Program-made: the position numbers and the translations under genes
Part shown: piece by piece, positions 25,920 to 35,121 of the stretch
Layout: every line of letters starts with the position of its first letter
How positions within the stretch are numbered: position 1 is the stretch's first letter
Assembly (NCBI RefSeq): GCF_024696245.1
Contig: NZ_JAILGZ010000127.1
Coordinates: 1 to 59,687, forward strand
Length of the DNA stretch: 59,687 nucleotides
Source: Treponema sp.
GTDB taxonomy: Bacteria; Spirochaetota; Spirochaetia; Treponematales; Treponemataceae
Direction of reading: 5' to 3'
Notes under the pieces: model-generated
Told to the model about the DNA's origin: nothing
Seen by the model: the letters and a program-made list of their open reading frames with translations, nothing else
The model's database searches: none

Positions 25920-25925
25920 ATAATA
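25920..25925 (-). promoter_or_regulatory. -10 box of a predicted leaderless transcript (M16-like gene)
   Basis: TATTAT on the minus strand is followed by 7 bases and the ATG at 25912. There is no Shine-Dalgarno and the -35 is poor. The gap 25913-26000 is divergent and holds this box and the plus-strand box at 25986. Confidence 0.4.
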
Positions 25926-25985
25926 CAATCTTTAGGCCGGGAATGAAAGCTATAGAAGTGTCTTTTATATTTTCACTGATTGCTT

Positions 25986-25991
25986 TATAAT
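25986..25991 (+). promoter_or_regulatory. -10 box close to the DUF4954 gene start
   Basis: A perfect TATAAT is followed by 9 bases and the ATG at 26001, so the leader would be 0-3 nt. No Shine-Dalgarno is present. Confidence 0.45.
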
Positions 25992-26000
25992 TTTATAACT

Positions 26001-28235
26001 ATGTTAAAAGTAAACGTTTTGTCGGATGATTTTAAAGATGCCCTTCCTCCAGAAGAACTGCTTGTAAATAAAAGGCATCTTACTCCCAGTGAAATTTATG
26101 TACTTATTCAAAACAGAAATATCTCTTCAGACTCTGACTGGCAGAATGTTTATGTATGTGATGGAGAAGGTGAATTCAATCCGTCCCAGATTGTTCAAAG
26201 TGAATTTTCCGGCTGGGTAATTCTTGGCAAAATCAGGAAGGCTACCCTTAAGTTTCATGACCTGGAACTTAAAACCGGGGTTTTTTATTCCCATCTTGAA
26301 AACTGTATTACCGGTGATGACTGCGTAATTAAAAACGTAAGCTTTGCAAGCAACTACCATATCGGTAACAGGGTAATGCTTTTTAATATTCAGGAAATAA
26401 GCTGTACCTGCCATTCCAAATTTGGAGAAGGTCTTCTTAAGGAAGGAGAACCTGAAAAAAACAGAATATGGATTGGTGCCGGAAATGAAAATGACAGAAG
26501 GGCAGTTCTTCCTTTTACGGAAATGATTCCTGCAGATGCTTATTTCTGGAGCCGCTACAGGGATGATGAAGAGCTCATGAAAAGATTTGTTGAGCTTACT
26601 GAATATCAGAAGGATAAACGTAACAATACCCACGGTATTATAGAAGATGACTGTGTAATAAAAAACTGTACCCTTATTAAGGACGTAAAAATAGGAAGCT
26701 GTGCTTATATAAAGGGAGCCTTTAAGCTTAAAAATATTACCGTACTTTCTTCTGAAGATGAGCCAAGTCAGATTGGTGAAGGTGTAGAAATGGTAAACGG
26801 AATCATGGGTTACGGAAGCCATGTCTTTTATCAGGCAATAGCCGTTCGCTTTATAATAGGAAGAAACTGTCAGTTAAAGTATGGAGCCCGTCTTTTAAAC
26901 TCAGTTCTTGGAGATAATTCAGTAGTTTCCTGTTGTGAACTTCTTAATAACCTTATTTATCCTTTCCATGAGCAGCATCACAACTCATCTTTCCTTATTG
27001 CTGCTACTGTTATGGGACAAAGTAATATTGCCAGTGCTGCAACTATTGGTTCAAATCATAATTCCCGTTCACCGGATGGAGAAATGCTTGCAGGCCGTGG
27101 TTTCTGGCCGGGTTTGTGTTCAGATTTTAAGTATGATTCCCGTTTTGCTTCATTTGTTCTTGTGGCAAAGGGAAGTTATGAATACGAACTTAACATAACC
27201 TATCCTTTTTCTCTTGTTGCCAGTGATAAAAAAGACAAGGCTGTGCATATAATTCCTGCCTACTGGTTCCTTTATAATATGTTTGCCATTGTAAGAAACA
27301 AATATAAGTTCAGGAACCGTGACCGCAGGGTTATTAAGATTCAGAATATAGAAACCAACCCTTTTGCTCCTGATACTGTTCAGGAAATTCTTACAGTCCT
27401 TGACCGTATTATTGAACTTACAGCCCGCTATTTAAAAAGTCCTGAAGATGTTTTTCAGAAAATGACTCTGGATAAGGGTGAGGGCAATATTCTTTATGAA
27501 TACAGAAAAAAGGCTCTCGAAGCTTCAGAAGAAGATGTGTTTAAAACAGCCAAGGATTTTCTTCATCACAATAAGTCTGCTGAATTTATTTTAAGTGATG
27601 ACCGCTGTCAGAAAAAATATGGTGCCCTTATATATAAAGCTGCCAGGGCTTATAAGGAATACCGCAGGGTTTTAAAATATTTTATTGCAGAAACTTTTAT
27701 GCAGTGGATTGAATCCCAGAATAAAGAAATTCTTGAACAGGAAGATCTTGAAGTTCTTGCCTCTATTCCTCTTTATAAAAACTGGGTTAATGCCGGTGGC
27801 CAGGTAATGCCTGAAGAAAAGGTAAAGGATCTTTTCTTTAAGATTAAAAGCTCTGCCTTTAAAAACTGGCAGGATGTTCATTCCTTTTATAATGACTGTC
27901 AGAAAAATTATCTTGCCTATAAGGCCAGGTACTGTCTTTATATTCTTGAATTCCTTTATTCAAGACCGGTGCAGGATTTTGATTCAGCCTTGTACAGGGA
28001 TTTTATGCAGGATGTAGCCTACGTTTCCATGAATATGTATGAATCATCTGTGGCATCCAGGGAAAAGGACTATACTGACTTCTTCAGGTCCATAACTTTC
28101 AGGAATTTTAAGGAAAAGGAAGCTGTTATCGGTTCTTTAAGTGAAAATTCTTTCCTTATGGAACTTAAAGATGCAACATCTGTCTTTGATTCCAGCCTTG
28201 AAAAACTCTTCAGGAATCTTGTATCAAAAAAGTGA
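26001..28235 (+). CDS. DUF4954-type left-handed beta-helix protein
   Basis: 744 residues from the ATG at 26001; a TTG seven codons earlier would fall inside the -10 box and is rejected. The N-terminal two-thirds contains irregular hexapeptide-type turns such as ITGDDCVIKNVSF, IIEDDCVIKNCTL and VLGDNSVVSCCEL, the pattern of left-handed beta-helix acyl- or nucleotidyl-transferase domains. The C-terminal third (from about 450) is helical and charged. Size and pattern recall the DUF4954 proteins of Treponema and Bacteroidetes, annotated only by similarity to sugar-nucleotide enzymes. I see no nucleotidyltransferase catalytic motif. The function is unknown. Confidence 0.72.
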   Translation: MLKVNVLSDDFKDALPPEELLVNKRHLTPSEIYVLIQNRNISSDSDWQNVYVCDGEGEFNPSQIVQSEFSGWVILGKIRKATLKFHDLELKTGVFYSHLENCITGDDCVIKNVSFASNYHIGNRVMLFNIQEISCTCHSKFGEGLLKEGEPEKNRIWIGAGNENDRRAVLPFTEMIPADAYFWSRYRDDEELMKRFVELTEYQKDKRNNTHGIIEDDCVIKNCTLIKDVKIGSCAYIKGAFKLKNITVLSSEDEPSQIGEGVEMVNGIMGYGSHVFYQAIAVRFIIGRNCQLKYGARLLNSVLGDNSVVSCCELLNNLIYPFHEQHHNSSFLIAATVMGQSNIASAATIGSNHNSRSPDGEMLAGRGFWPGLCSDFKYDSRFASFVLVAKGSYEYELNITYPFSLVASDKKDKAVHIIPAYWFLYNMFAIVRNKYKFRNRDRRVIKIQNIETNPFAPDTVQEILTVLDRIIELTARYLKSPEDVFQKMTLDKGEGNILYEYRKKALEASEEDVFKTAKDFLHHNKSAEFILSDDRCQKKYGALIYKAARAYKEYRRVLKYFIAETFMQWIESQNKEILEQEDLEVLASIPLYKNWVNAGGQVMPEEKVKDLFFKIKSSAFKNWQDVHSFYNDCQKNYLAYKARYCLYILEFLYSRPVQDFDSALYRDFMQDVAYVSMNMYESSVASREKDYTDFFRSITFRNFKEKEAVIGSLSENSFLMELKDATSVFDSSLEKLFRNLVSKK

Positions 28236-28249
28236 TTATAAAAGAATAA

Positions 28250-28278
28250 TTGCCATGCAGGTTTTTTTTCTTTATAAT
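28250..28278 (+). promoter_or_regulatory. Predicted promoter of the EF-G paralogue gene
   Basis: TTGCCA at 28250-28255, a 17-base spacer and a perfect TATAAT at 28273-28278. The start is expected near 28285, giving a leader of about 25 nt with a CAGGAAAAG Shine-Dalgarno. Confidence 0.6.
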
Positions 28279-28310
28279 CAGAAAAGTTTATTTTTATTCA
28301 GGAAAAGATC

Positions 28311-30350
28311 ATGTCTTTAGAAAAAATGAGAAACATCGGCATTATGGCTCATATTGATGCCGGAAAAACTACTACAACAGAACGTATTCTTTATTATTCA
28401 GGTAAGATTCACAAAATTGGTGAAATTGATGATGGTGCAGCAACCATGGACTTTATGAAGCAGGAACAGGAACGTGGTATTACAATTGGTTCTGCTGCAA
28501 TTACAACTGACTGGAAAAACTACCAGATAAATATTATTGATACTCCGGGACACGTAGATTTTACTGCGGAAGTTGAACGTTCCCTTCGTGTTCTTGATGG
28601 AGCTGTTGCAGTAATCTGTGCAGTTGGACACGTTCAGCCTCAGACAGAAACTGTATGGAAGCAGGCTGATGAGTTTAACGTACCTAGAATCTGTTTTGTA
28701 AATAAAATGGATAGAACCGGTGCAGACTTTTTTGGTGCAGTAGAAGATGTAAAAAAGAAGTTTGGCTGTGAAACTGTTGCAATGCAGATTCCTCTTGGAC
28801 AGGGCAGTGATTTTGACGGAATTATTGACCTTATGTCCATGAAGGAGATTCACTGGGACCCTTCTACTGATGGAGAAAAATTTACAGTTTCTGATATTGC
28901 TGATGCAAATAAAGAAGCAGCCCTTCAGTGGCATGAAAAGCTTATTGATACAGTAGCATCTAATGATGATGAACTGGGCGAAATCTATCTTGAAGGCGGA
29001 GAAATTACAGCTGAACAGTTAAAGGCTGCAATCCGCAAGGCTACAATTAACCGTACCCTTGTTCCATTTTTCTGTGGTACTGCAAGAAGAAATCAGGGAA
29101 TTCAGCCTCTCATGGATGCAATTATTGATTATCTTCCTGCTCCAGATGAAGTACCTGCAGCAGAAGGCCTTCACATTAAGAAAAATGCAGAAGAAAAGGT
29201 AAGCGTTACCTGTGACCCTGATGCAAAGGCTCCTGTTGGTCTTGTATTTAAGATTCAGTATGACGCCCAGATGGGTATGCTCTGTTATGTAAGGATGTAT
29301 GCCGGAAAAATCTCCAACGGTACAATGATTTACAATACAGCTAAAAAGAAGAGGGAGAGGGTTAACCGTATCCTTCGTGTAAATGCCAACCATATGGAAC
29401 AGATGGACAGTGTTTCTGCCGGTGACATTGCAGTATTTGTAGGCTTTAAGCTTGCTCAGACCGGAGACTCTATTGGAAGTGAAGGATTCCCTGTTCTTCT
29501 TGAAAACCTTAAGTTCCCTGAACCGGTTATTTCCGTTGCAATTGAACCGGAAACAATGAGTGATCGTGACAAGCTTATGGAAACTCTTGATGTATTAAGC
29601 CATGAAGATCCTACATTTACATATCGTGATGATTCAGAAACAGGTCAGCTGGTTATCAGCGGCATGGGTGAACTTCACCTTGATGTTCTTGTTACAAGAA
29701 TCCGTGATGACTTTAAGGTTCAGTGCCGTGTTGGTAATCCTCAGGTTACTTACCGTGAAAGTATTTCCATTGCTGCAGACTATACAGAATCCTACAGCCG
29801 CAATCTTGCCGGTAAGGATGTTACTGCAGGAATTACCATTCATGTTGAACCTGCTGCCAACGGAGAAGGTAACTCTTATATCTGTAATGTACGTAAGTCT
29901 TCTGATATTCCGGAAGAAATCTACGATGCAGTTGAACACAGTATTAATTCATGCTTTGGCGGCGGTATAAAATTCGGCTATCCATGTGCAGATGTTAAAG
30001 TTTCTCTTGAAGACTTAAAGTATTCTCCTGAAACTTCTACAACCTTTGCCTTTGAAGCAGCTGCTGCAGAAGCCTTTGACAATGCATGTAATCAGGCTCA
30101 GCCTCTTATGCTGGAACCGGTAATGGCTGTTGATATTGAATCACCTACAGAATTTGTAGGAGATGCAATGAGTGCCCTTACACAGCGTGGCGGAATCATT
30201 AACAGCATGGAAGATAAGGCTGATTCCAGTGTAATTCATGCAGAAGCACCTATGGTAAAAATGTTTGGATTTACAACTGCATTAAGGTCTGTTACTCAGG
30301 GAAGGGCAAGTTTTGGAATGACATTTGCCCACTTCCAGCCTAAGGCATAA
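28311..30350 (+). CDS. fusA: Elongation factor G family protein (divergent paralogue)
   Basis: Translational GTPase of 679 residues. GTPase motifs are intact: AHIDAGKTTTTERIL (P-loop), RGITIGSAA (switch I), DTPGHVDFT and NKMDRTGADF. Domains II to V follow. Domain IV departs from canonical EF-G: the loop normally reading QSGGRGQYGH is NLAGKDVTAG, and the tip region, with a His essential for translocation in E. coli EF-G, reads LKYSPETST without His. Spirochaetes carry two EF-G paralogues (spdEFG1 for translocation, spdEFG2 for recycling), and this may be the recycling type. The symbol follows the family and not proven function. Followed by the radical SAM gene after 7 bases. Confidence 0.85.
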   Translation: MSLEKMRNIGIMAHIDAGKTTTTERILYYSGKIHKIGEIDDGAATMDFMKQEQERGITIGSAAITTDWKNYQINIIDTPGHVDFTAEVERSLRVLDGAVAVICAVGHVQPQTETVWKQADEFNVPRICFVNKMDRTGADFFGAVEDVKKKFGCETVAMQIPLGQGSDFDGIIDLMSMKEIHWDPSTDGEKFTVSDIADANKEAALQWHEKLIDTVASNDDELGEIYLEGGEITAEQLKAAIRKATINRTLVPFFCGTARRNQGIQPLMDAIIDYLPAPDEVPAAEGLHIKKNAEEKVSVTCDPDAKAPVGLVFKIQYDAQMGMLCYVRMYAGKISNGTMIYNTAKKKRERVNRILRVNANHMEQMDSVSAGDIAVFVGFKLAQTGDSIGSEGFPVLLENLKFPEPVISVAIEPETMSDRDKLMETLDVLSHEDPTFTYRDDSETGQLVISGMGELHLDVLVTRIRDDFKVQCRVGNPQVTYRESISIAADYTESYSRNLAGKDVTAGITIHVEPAANGEGNSYICNVRKSSDIPEEIYDAVEHSINSCFGGGIKFGYPCADVKVSLEDLKYSPETSTTFAFEAAAAEAFDNACNQAQPLMLEPVMAVDIESPTEFVGDAMSALTQRGGIINSMEDKADSSVIHAEAPMVKMFGFTTALRSVTQGRASFGMTFAHFQPKA

Positions 30351-30357
30351 GTTTTAG

Positions 30358-32070
30358 ATGATGAAAACAATTGTATGCGCAACAGCCCTGGTTGAGACTT
30401 CTCCCCAGGCTTTACCCCTGGGGGCTGCATGTATTGCAAGTGCGCTTTCATCATGTCCTGATATAAAAAATGAAGCTTCTGTTTATCTTGAAGCTTTTTC
30501 CCTTGAAGATATAGCTGCCCCGGATTTTTCTCAGGCAGCTTCTTTTATTGCCGGTCAGCTTTTGTCCCGTCACAGGGATATGGATTTTCTTCTTTTAAGT
30601 ATTTATGTTTGGAACCGTCAGGTTTTAGAAGAATGTGCTGCCCTTATTAAAAAAGAAAAACCTTCCGTCATAATTATTGCCGGCGGTTGTGAAGTTACTG
30701 CAAATCCCCTTAATTTTAAAAATATTGATTTTTCTATCAGTGGAGAAGGAGAAGACTCTTCCTGTCAGCTTTTACAAAAACTTTTAAACATAAAGGACCA
30801 GGCTTTAATTGGAGAAGATGATTTTTCCATTCAGGGTGTGTACAACTTAAAAAAATCCTATTCGTCAGGAAGCATCCGTTCTTTAATGCCTGATGTATCA
30901 AAGCTGCCATCTCCTTATCTGGACGGAACTTTAGATCCTGCTTCCTATGGAGGCGCCTTATGGGAACTTGCCAGGGGCTGTCCCTTTAAGTGTTCCTACT
31001 GCTATGAAAGCAAGGGAGAAAAGAAAATACAAAGATTTTCCAGGGACAGGCTTTTAAAGGAACTGGAACTTTTTGCTAAAAAAAATATTGCCCAGGTATT
31101 TGTTCTGGATCCTACTTACAATGCTGATAAAAAAATGGCCCTGGACATGCTCAACCAGATAAAAAAAACTGCTCCGGATATTTTCTTTTATTTTGAAGCC
31201 AGGGCAGAATTTATAGACAGGGAACTTTCCCGTGCTTTTTCTAAAGTAAACTGTGCCCTTCAGTTTGGACTTCAAAGTTCCAATCCTGAAGTATTAAAAA
31301 AGGTCAACAGGACTTTTAACAAAGAAAAGTTTGTAAAAAATATTGCTTTCTTAAATCAGGACGGTGTAATTTTTGGCTTTGACCTGATTTACGGCCTGCC
31401 GGGAGATAATCTTTCAGGATTTAAAAAGAGCGTGGATTTTGCAATCAGGCTTTATCCTAATAATCTGGAAATGTTCTGCCTTAGTGTACTGCCTGGTACA
31501 GATCTGGCTGATTCAGCTAAGGACTTGGGGCTTGTATGGCAGAGTCAGGCTCCTTATCACGTAATCCAGAGTTCAGGTTTTTCTAAAGAAGATCTGGCTC
31601 AGGCTTCTTCTTTTTCTTTTGCCGCAGATCTTTTTTATAACAAGGGAAGGGCTGTTCCATGGTTTATGTCCATGATTAACTATCTTCATGTAAAGCCCTC
31701 TGTCTTTTTTGAAGATTTTGAAAACTGGTTAAAAAATAATGAAGCTGAGCTTTTTAATAAAAGGGATTGTAATTCCCTGGACTTTATTCAGGTTAAGGAA
31801 ATCCAGAAAAGATTTACAGGGGATTATTTGAGAAAAAGAAATTGTTCTAAAGCCTGTAATCTGGCCTGGGACCTTATTGAATTAAACGGAGCCTTCAGTC
31901 TTTTAACTGCAGAAGGAAAAGAGTCTGTGGTAAAACTTTATTACCACAGTGATGATCTTATGAGTCAGGCCAGTCTTGACTGGAATTTCTTTATTAAAAA
32001 TGCGGCTCCATACCGTAATAAAACTAAGGTGTTTAAAAGTAAAAATGGACCTGACTTCAGGATTGTGTAA
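30358..32070 (+). CDS. B12-binding-domain radical SAM protein
   Basis: 570 residues. The N-terminal ~150 residues resemble a cobalamin-binding Rossmann domain (PLGAACIASAL, VIIIAGGCEVTANP) but lack the DxHxxG cobalamin-ligand motif that I would expect for tight binding. The radical SAM core begins near 190 with the cluster cysteines C208, C212 and C215 (GCPFKCSYCYESKG). The C-terminal ~180 residues are typical of the DUF4080-type class. The reaction is unknown. Two ATGs in tandem open the gene. It is 7 bases after the EF-G paralogue, probably in the same operon, and its end overlaps the convergent rlmJ by 14 bases. Confidence 0.85.
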   Translation: MMKTIVCATALVETSPQALPLGAACIASALSSCPDIKNEASVYLEAFSLEDIAAPDFSQAASFIAGQLLSRHRDMDFLLLSIYVWNRQVLEECAALIKKEKPSVIIIAGGCEVTANPLNFKNIDFSISGEGEDSSCQLLQKLLNIKDQALIGEDDFSIQGVYNLKKSYSSGSIRSLMPDVSKLPSPYLDGTLDPASYGGALWELARGCPFKCSYCYESKGEKKIQRFSRDRLLKELELFAKKNIAQVFVLDPTYNADKKMALDMLNQIKKTAPDIFFYFEARAEFIDRELSRAFSKVNCALQFGLQSSNPEVLKKVNRTFNKEKFVKNIAFLNQDGVIFGFDLIYGLPGDNLSGFKKSVDFAIRLYPNNLEMFCLSVLPGTDLADSAKDLGLVWQSQAPYHVIQSSGFSKEDLAQASSFSFAADLFYNKGRAVPWFMSMINYLHVKPSVFFEDFENWLKNNEAELFNKRDCNSLDFIQVKEIQKRFTGDYLRKRNCSKACNLAWDLIELNGAFSLLTAEGKESVVKLYYHSDDLMSQASLDWNFFIKNAAPYRNKTKVFKSKNGPDFRIV

Positions 32071-32932
32071 ATATTGAAGAATAAAAATCCAGGGCTGCCT
32101 GAAGGTTTTCCTTTAACATCCAGGGAGGATTCATTATAAAAATTCCTGAACCGTACATATGAGGTCCTTCTTCTTCCTGCAATTCATCAGGATTTTTTAC
32201 AATCAGTTCCATTTTAAAAGAGTCTGCAGGATTTGTTCCCAGCTTACCAAAGTCTTCCAGGGCTGTAAGCATTTGAGCCGTGTCATTTTTACGTCTGGCA
32301 AGAAGGGGATACCATAAGGCAATTATGGCTGTGTTCCATTTTTTGTGGACAGTCATTAAGCTTTCCCTGACTTTTTTATAATCTTCCTGATCTTCAAAAC
32401 TTGGGTCACATAAAACCAGCCCTCTTTTTATCAGGGGAGGAGTAAGGCTTACAAGATTTTTATAGGAATCTTCGTTATGAAGGTTAACTTTTCCAGGGCA
32501 GTTAAAAACTTTTTCTTCATCTATAAGGGGTAGAGACATGTTTTTTTTAAGGGACTCAAAAACCTGAGGATGCAGGTCGTTAAGATGAAGCTGGTCTCCC
32601 TTTCTTAAAAAGAGACGCTCAAGTTCCGGACTTCCGGCATAAAGCTTTTCCTTTAAATAGGGAGCTTCTTTTTCCATGTAAAGGTTTACGCCATAGGGAA
32701 TATCTTTTTTACCTGACAGGGCTTCCTGTAATTTTTCTATTCCCTCTTTTCCTTCTCCAGTTTTAAGAATCCTTTCATCTTCAAGGCTGAATCTTCCTGC
32801 TCCTGAATGGGAGTCTATAATTGTAAAGGGTTTATCTTTTTTGCAAAGAGAGTCCAGTATAAGACAGAGGGCTGTGTGTTTAAGAATATCTGCTGTATTA
32901 CCGCAGTGGTATTCGTGCTGGTAGCTTAGCAT
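32057..32932 (-). CDS. rlmJ: 23S rRNA (adenine-2030-N6)-methyltransferase RlmJ
   Basis: SAM-dependent methyltransferase for A2030 of 23S rRNA, by homology to E. coli RlmJ. The 291 residues start with the family signature LSYQHEYHCGNTADILKH, then the SAM-binding DSHSGAGRFSL. The catalytic motif IV, usually DPPY, reads DPSF (residues 176-179), a departure at one of the two prolines that deserves attention. The start overlaps the upstream nadE stop by 7 bases, so the two genes form an operon. Confidence 0.9.
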   Translation of the reverse strand: MLSYQHEYHCGNTADILKHTALCLILDSLCKKDKPFTIIDSHSGAGRFSLEDERILKTGEGKEGIEKLQEALSGKKDIPYGVNLYMEKEAPYLKEKLYAGSPELERLFLRKGDQLHLNDLHPQVFESLKKNMSLPLIDEEKVFNCPGKVNLHNEDSYKNLVSLTPPLIKRGLVLCDPSFEDQEDYKKVRESLMTVHKKWNTAIIALWYPLLARRKNDTAQMLTALEDFGKLGTNPADSFKMELIVKNPDELQEEEGPHMYGSGIFIMNPPWMLKENLQAALDFYSSIFTQS

Positions 32933-34923
32933 TCTTCTGCTTCCTTAAGCCATATTGCAGCAGAGGCATCACTTGGCATCCTCCAGTCTCCCCTTGGAGA
33001 AAGGTTAACAGTACCAACTTTAGCTCCGTCAGGCATGCAGCTTCTTTTAAACTGCTGGGAGAAGAATCTTCTGTAAAAATTAACCAGCCATTTTTTTATA
33101 ATTTCTTTTGTGTATACAGTATCTGTTCCTTCTGCTTTTTTACCAAGAAGAGCCTGGCAGGCAAGAAAATAAATCTTGGATGGGGTAAAGCCATAGCGGA
33201 GTACGTAATAAAGGAAAAAGTCATGAAGTTCGTAAGGTCCTACAAGTTCTTCTGTTTTCTGACTGATTTTTCCATCCTTGTCAGGAGGAATAAGTTCAGG
33301 ACTTACAGGTGTTGCAAGTATGTCTGTTAAGACATCATGAAGTTCCTTATTATTTTTAGAATCTGCTTCATCTGCAAACCAGGATACAAGATAGCGGACA
33401 AGAGTTTTAGGTATGGATGAGTTTACTCCGTACATACTCATGTGGTCGCCGTTGTAAGTACACCAGCCTAAGGCAAGTTCACTTAAGTCACCGGTACCAA
33501 TAACGATTCCGCCACATTTATTTGCATAGTTCATAAGGATAAGGGTTCTCATTCTTGCCTGACCGTTTTCGTAAGTAACGTCATGCTTATCTTTATCCTG
33601 CCCAATCTGTTCAAAATGAAGAAGAACTGAATCCTTTATATCAATTTCCTTTAATTCAGCTCCGGTTTTTTCTGCAAGAATACAGGCGTTTTTATAAGTA
33701 CGGTCTGTAGTGCCAAAACATGGCATTGTAATGCAGGTAATTTGTTTTCTGTCTATGCCGCATTTATCAAAGGCTCTTGCTGTTACAAGAAGGGCCAGGG
33801 TAGAGTCCAGGCCGCCGCTTAAACCTATAACTGCACTTCTGGCATTTATATGACGCAGGCGTTTTGCAAGTCCTTCTGACTGAAGTTCAATAATTGACTG
33901 ACAGCGGATTTTTCTTTCTGTCTGACTTTCTGGAACAAAGGGATGACAGGGAATAGCTGCATAAAAATCAGGGGTCTCTTCTTTTTGAGATAGCTCAAGA
34001 TTATTTTCTTCAAGAGAAATAAAGAGTGTTACGTAAGAATCAGATTTTTCTTTTTTAGCTGTATCTGCAAAAGTAACTGTCCTGCTTCGTTCACTGTCAA
34101 TTTTTTCTATATCAACATCAGCTATTAAAAGATTCTTCTGGTTTTCAAAAGGCTGTCTTTCTGCTGCAATGGAACCGTTGGCTGCTATAAGGCTGTGTCC
34201 TGAAAATATCATGTCGGTGGTACTTTCATCATGACCTGCATTTGCGTAAACATAAGTACATATATTTTTTGCAGACTGCATTGCTATAAGGGAACGGCGG
34301 TATTCAGCCTTAAGGGCTACTTCGTTTCCGGCACTTAAGTTTGCTATAACAGTAGCTCCGTTAAGGGCATGCTTTGTAGAAGGGGATAATGGTACCCATA
34401 CATCTTCACAGATTTCTGCAGCAAATTTTATCCTGCTGTCGTTTTCATCCTGAATAAGAATTGAAGTTCCAAAAGGAACGCTTTCAAAAGAGGCTATGTC
34501 TGTATATTCAACAGCATCTGATGTAAAGGCTGTAAACCATCTCTTTTCGTAAAATTCACCATAGTTAGGAATATAAGTTTTAGGTATGACAGCAATGAGG
34601 CTTCCCTGATAGATGAAGGCTGCACAGTTATAAAGGGCTCCGTCTTTTCTGAATGGAAATCCCACTGCGCAAAGAAGGTCTGAGTTTTTTGTAGCGTCAC
34701 AAATCTTTTCTATTGAATCCAGGGCTCCTTTAAGAAGGCTGGACTGAAGGAATAAGTCTCCGCAGGTATATCCAGTTACTGCCAGTTCAGGAAAAACAAG
34801 AAGCCTTACATTTTCCTTATCTGCCTGCTCAATTATTTCTATAATCTTTTTTGTATTGAATTCAGTGTCTGCAACCTTAAGTTCTGGTACGGCACAGGCA
34901 CAACGTAAATAACCGTATTTCAT
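32926..34923 (-). CDS. nadE: Glutamine-dependent NAD+ synthetase
   Basis: Last step of NAD synthesis: amidation of deamido-NAD using ammonia released from glutamine. 665 residues: a nitrilase-type glutaminase domain with the triad E46 (FPELAVTGY), K115 (PKTYIPNYGEF) and C172 (AEICEDVW), then the synthetase domain with the ATP PP-loop SGGLDS at 369-374 and GTGDLSELALGWCTYNGD. All catalytic residues are present. The ATG at 34923 has no Shine-Dalgarno and lies 6 bases after a TAAACT box. Co-transcribed with rlmJ. Confidence 0.97.
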   Translation of the reverse strand: MKYGYLRCACAVPELKVADTEFNTKKIIEIIEQADKENVRLLVFPELAVTGYTCGDLFLQSSLLKGALDSIEKICDATKNSDLLCAVGFPFRKDGALYNCAAFIYQGSLIAVIPKTYIPNYGEFYEKRWFTAFTSDAVEYTDIASFESVPFGTSILIQDENDSRIKFAAEICEDVWVPLSPSTKHALNGATVIANLSAGNEVALKAEYRRSLIAMQSAKNICTYVYANAGHDESTTDMIFSGHSLIAANGSIAAERQPFENQKNLLIADVDIEKIDSERSRTVTFADTAKKEKSDSYVTLFISLEENNLELSQKEETPDFYAAIPCHPFVPESQTERKIRCQSIIELQSEGLAKRLRHINARSAVIGLSGGLDSTLALLVTARAFDKCGIDRKQITCITMPCFGTTDRTYKNACILAEKTGAELKEIDIKDSVLLHFEQIGQDKDKHDVTYENGQARMRTLILMNYANKCGGIVIGTGDLSELALGWCTYNGDHMSMYGVNSSIPKTLVRYLVSWFADEADSKNNKELHDVLTDILATPVSPELIPPDKDGKISQKTEELVGPYELHDFFLYYVLRYGFTPSKIYFLACQALLGKKAEGTDTVYTKEIIKKWLVNFYRRFFSQQFKRSCMPDGAKVGTVNLSPRGDWRMPSDASAAIWLKEAEEC

Positions 34924-34929
34924 TCTGTC

Positions 34930-34959
34930 AGTTTACCACAAACACCTTTATTGTGTCGA
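34930..34959 (-). promoter_or_regulatory. Predicted leaderless promoter of nadE-rlmJ
   Basis: On the minus strand TCGACA (34959-34954), an 18-base spacer and TAAACT (34935-34930), then 6 bases to the nadE ATG. No Shine-Dalgarno. Confidence 0.45.
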
Positions 34960-34966
34960 ATGCTGA

Positions 34967-34995
34967 TTGAAAATATCAGGTGCTTATAGTAAAAT
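34967..34995 (+). promoter_or_regulatory. Predicted tyrS promoter with a long leader
   Basis: TTGAAA at 34967-34972, a 17-base spacer and TAAAAT at 34990-34995. The predicted start near 35002 gives a leader of about 120 nt to tyrS. The leader contains a 7-bp hairpin (TTTACTT at 35032-35038, AAGTAAA at 35045-35051). No T-box consensus is visible. Confidence 0.5.
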
Positions 34996-35121
34996 CCCTC
35001 TATGTTTATTTTATTCAGAGATTATCAGTGCTTTACTTATAAAAAAGTAAATTTCAGAATCTGATCAGTCCCCTTTATTAAAATAAGAATTAAATAAGCT
35101 ATAAATAAAAAGAGGATAAAT

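Noticed and set aside
26127-26822. 231-codon minus-strand open frame inside the DUF4954 gene
   Set aside because: Phe/Tyr/Ile-rich composition is typical of the antisense of a beta-helix gene; the plus-strand frame is long and structured.
35002-35121. T-box riboswitch before tyrS
   Set aside because: No T-box consensus or antiterminator fold; the hairpin is too small.
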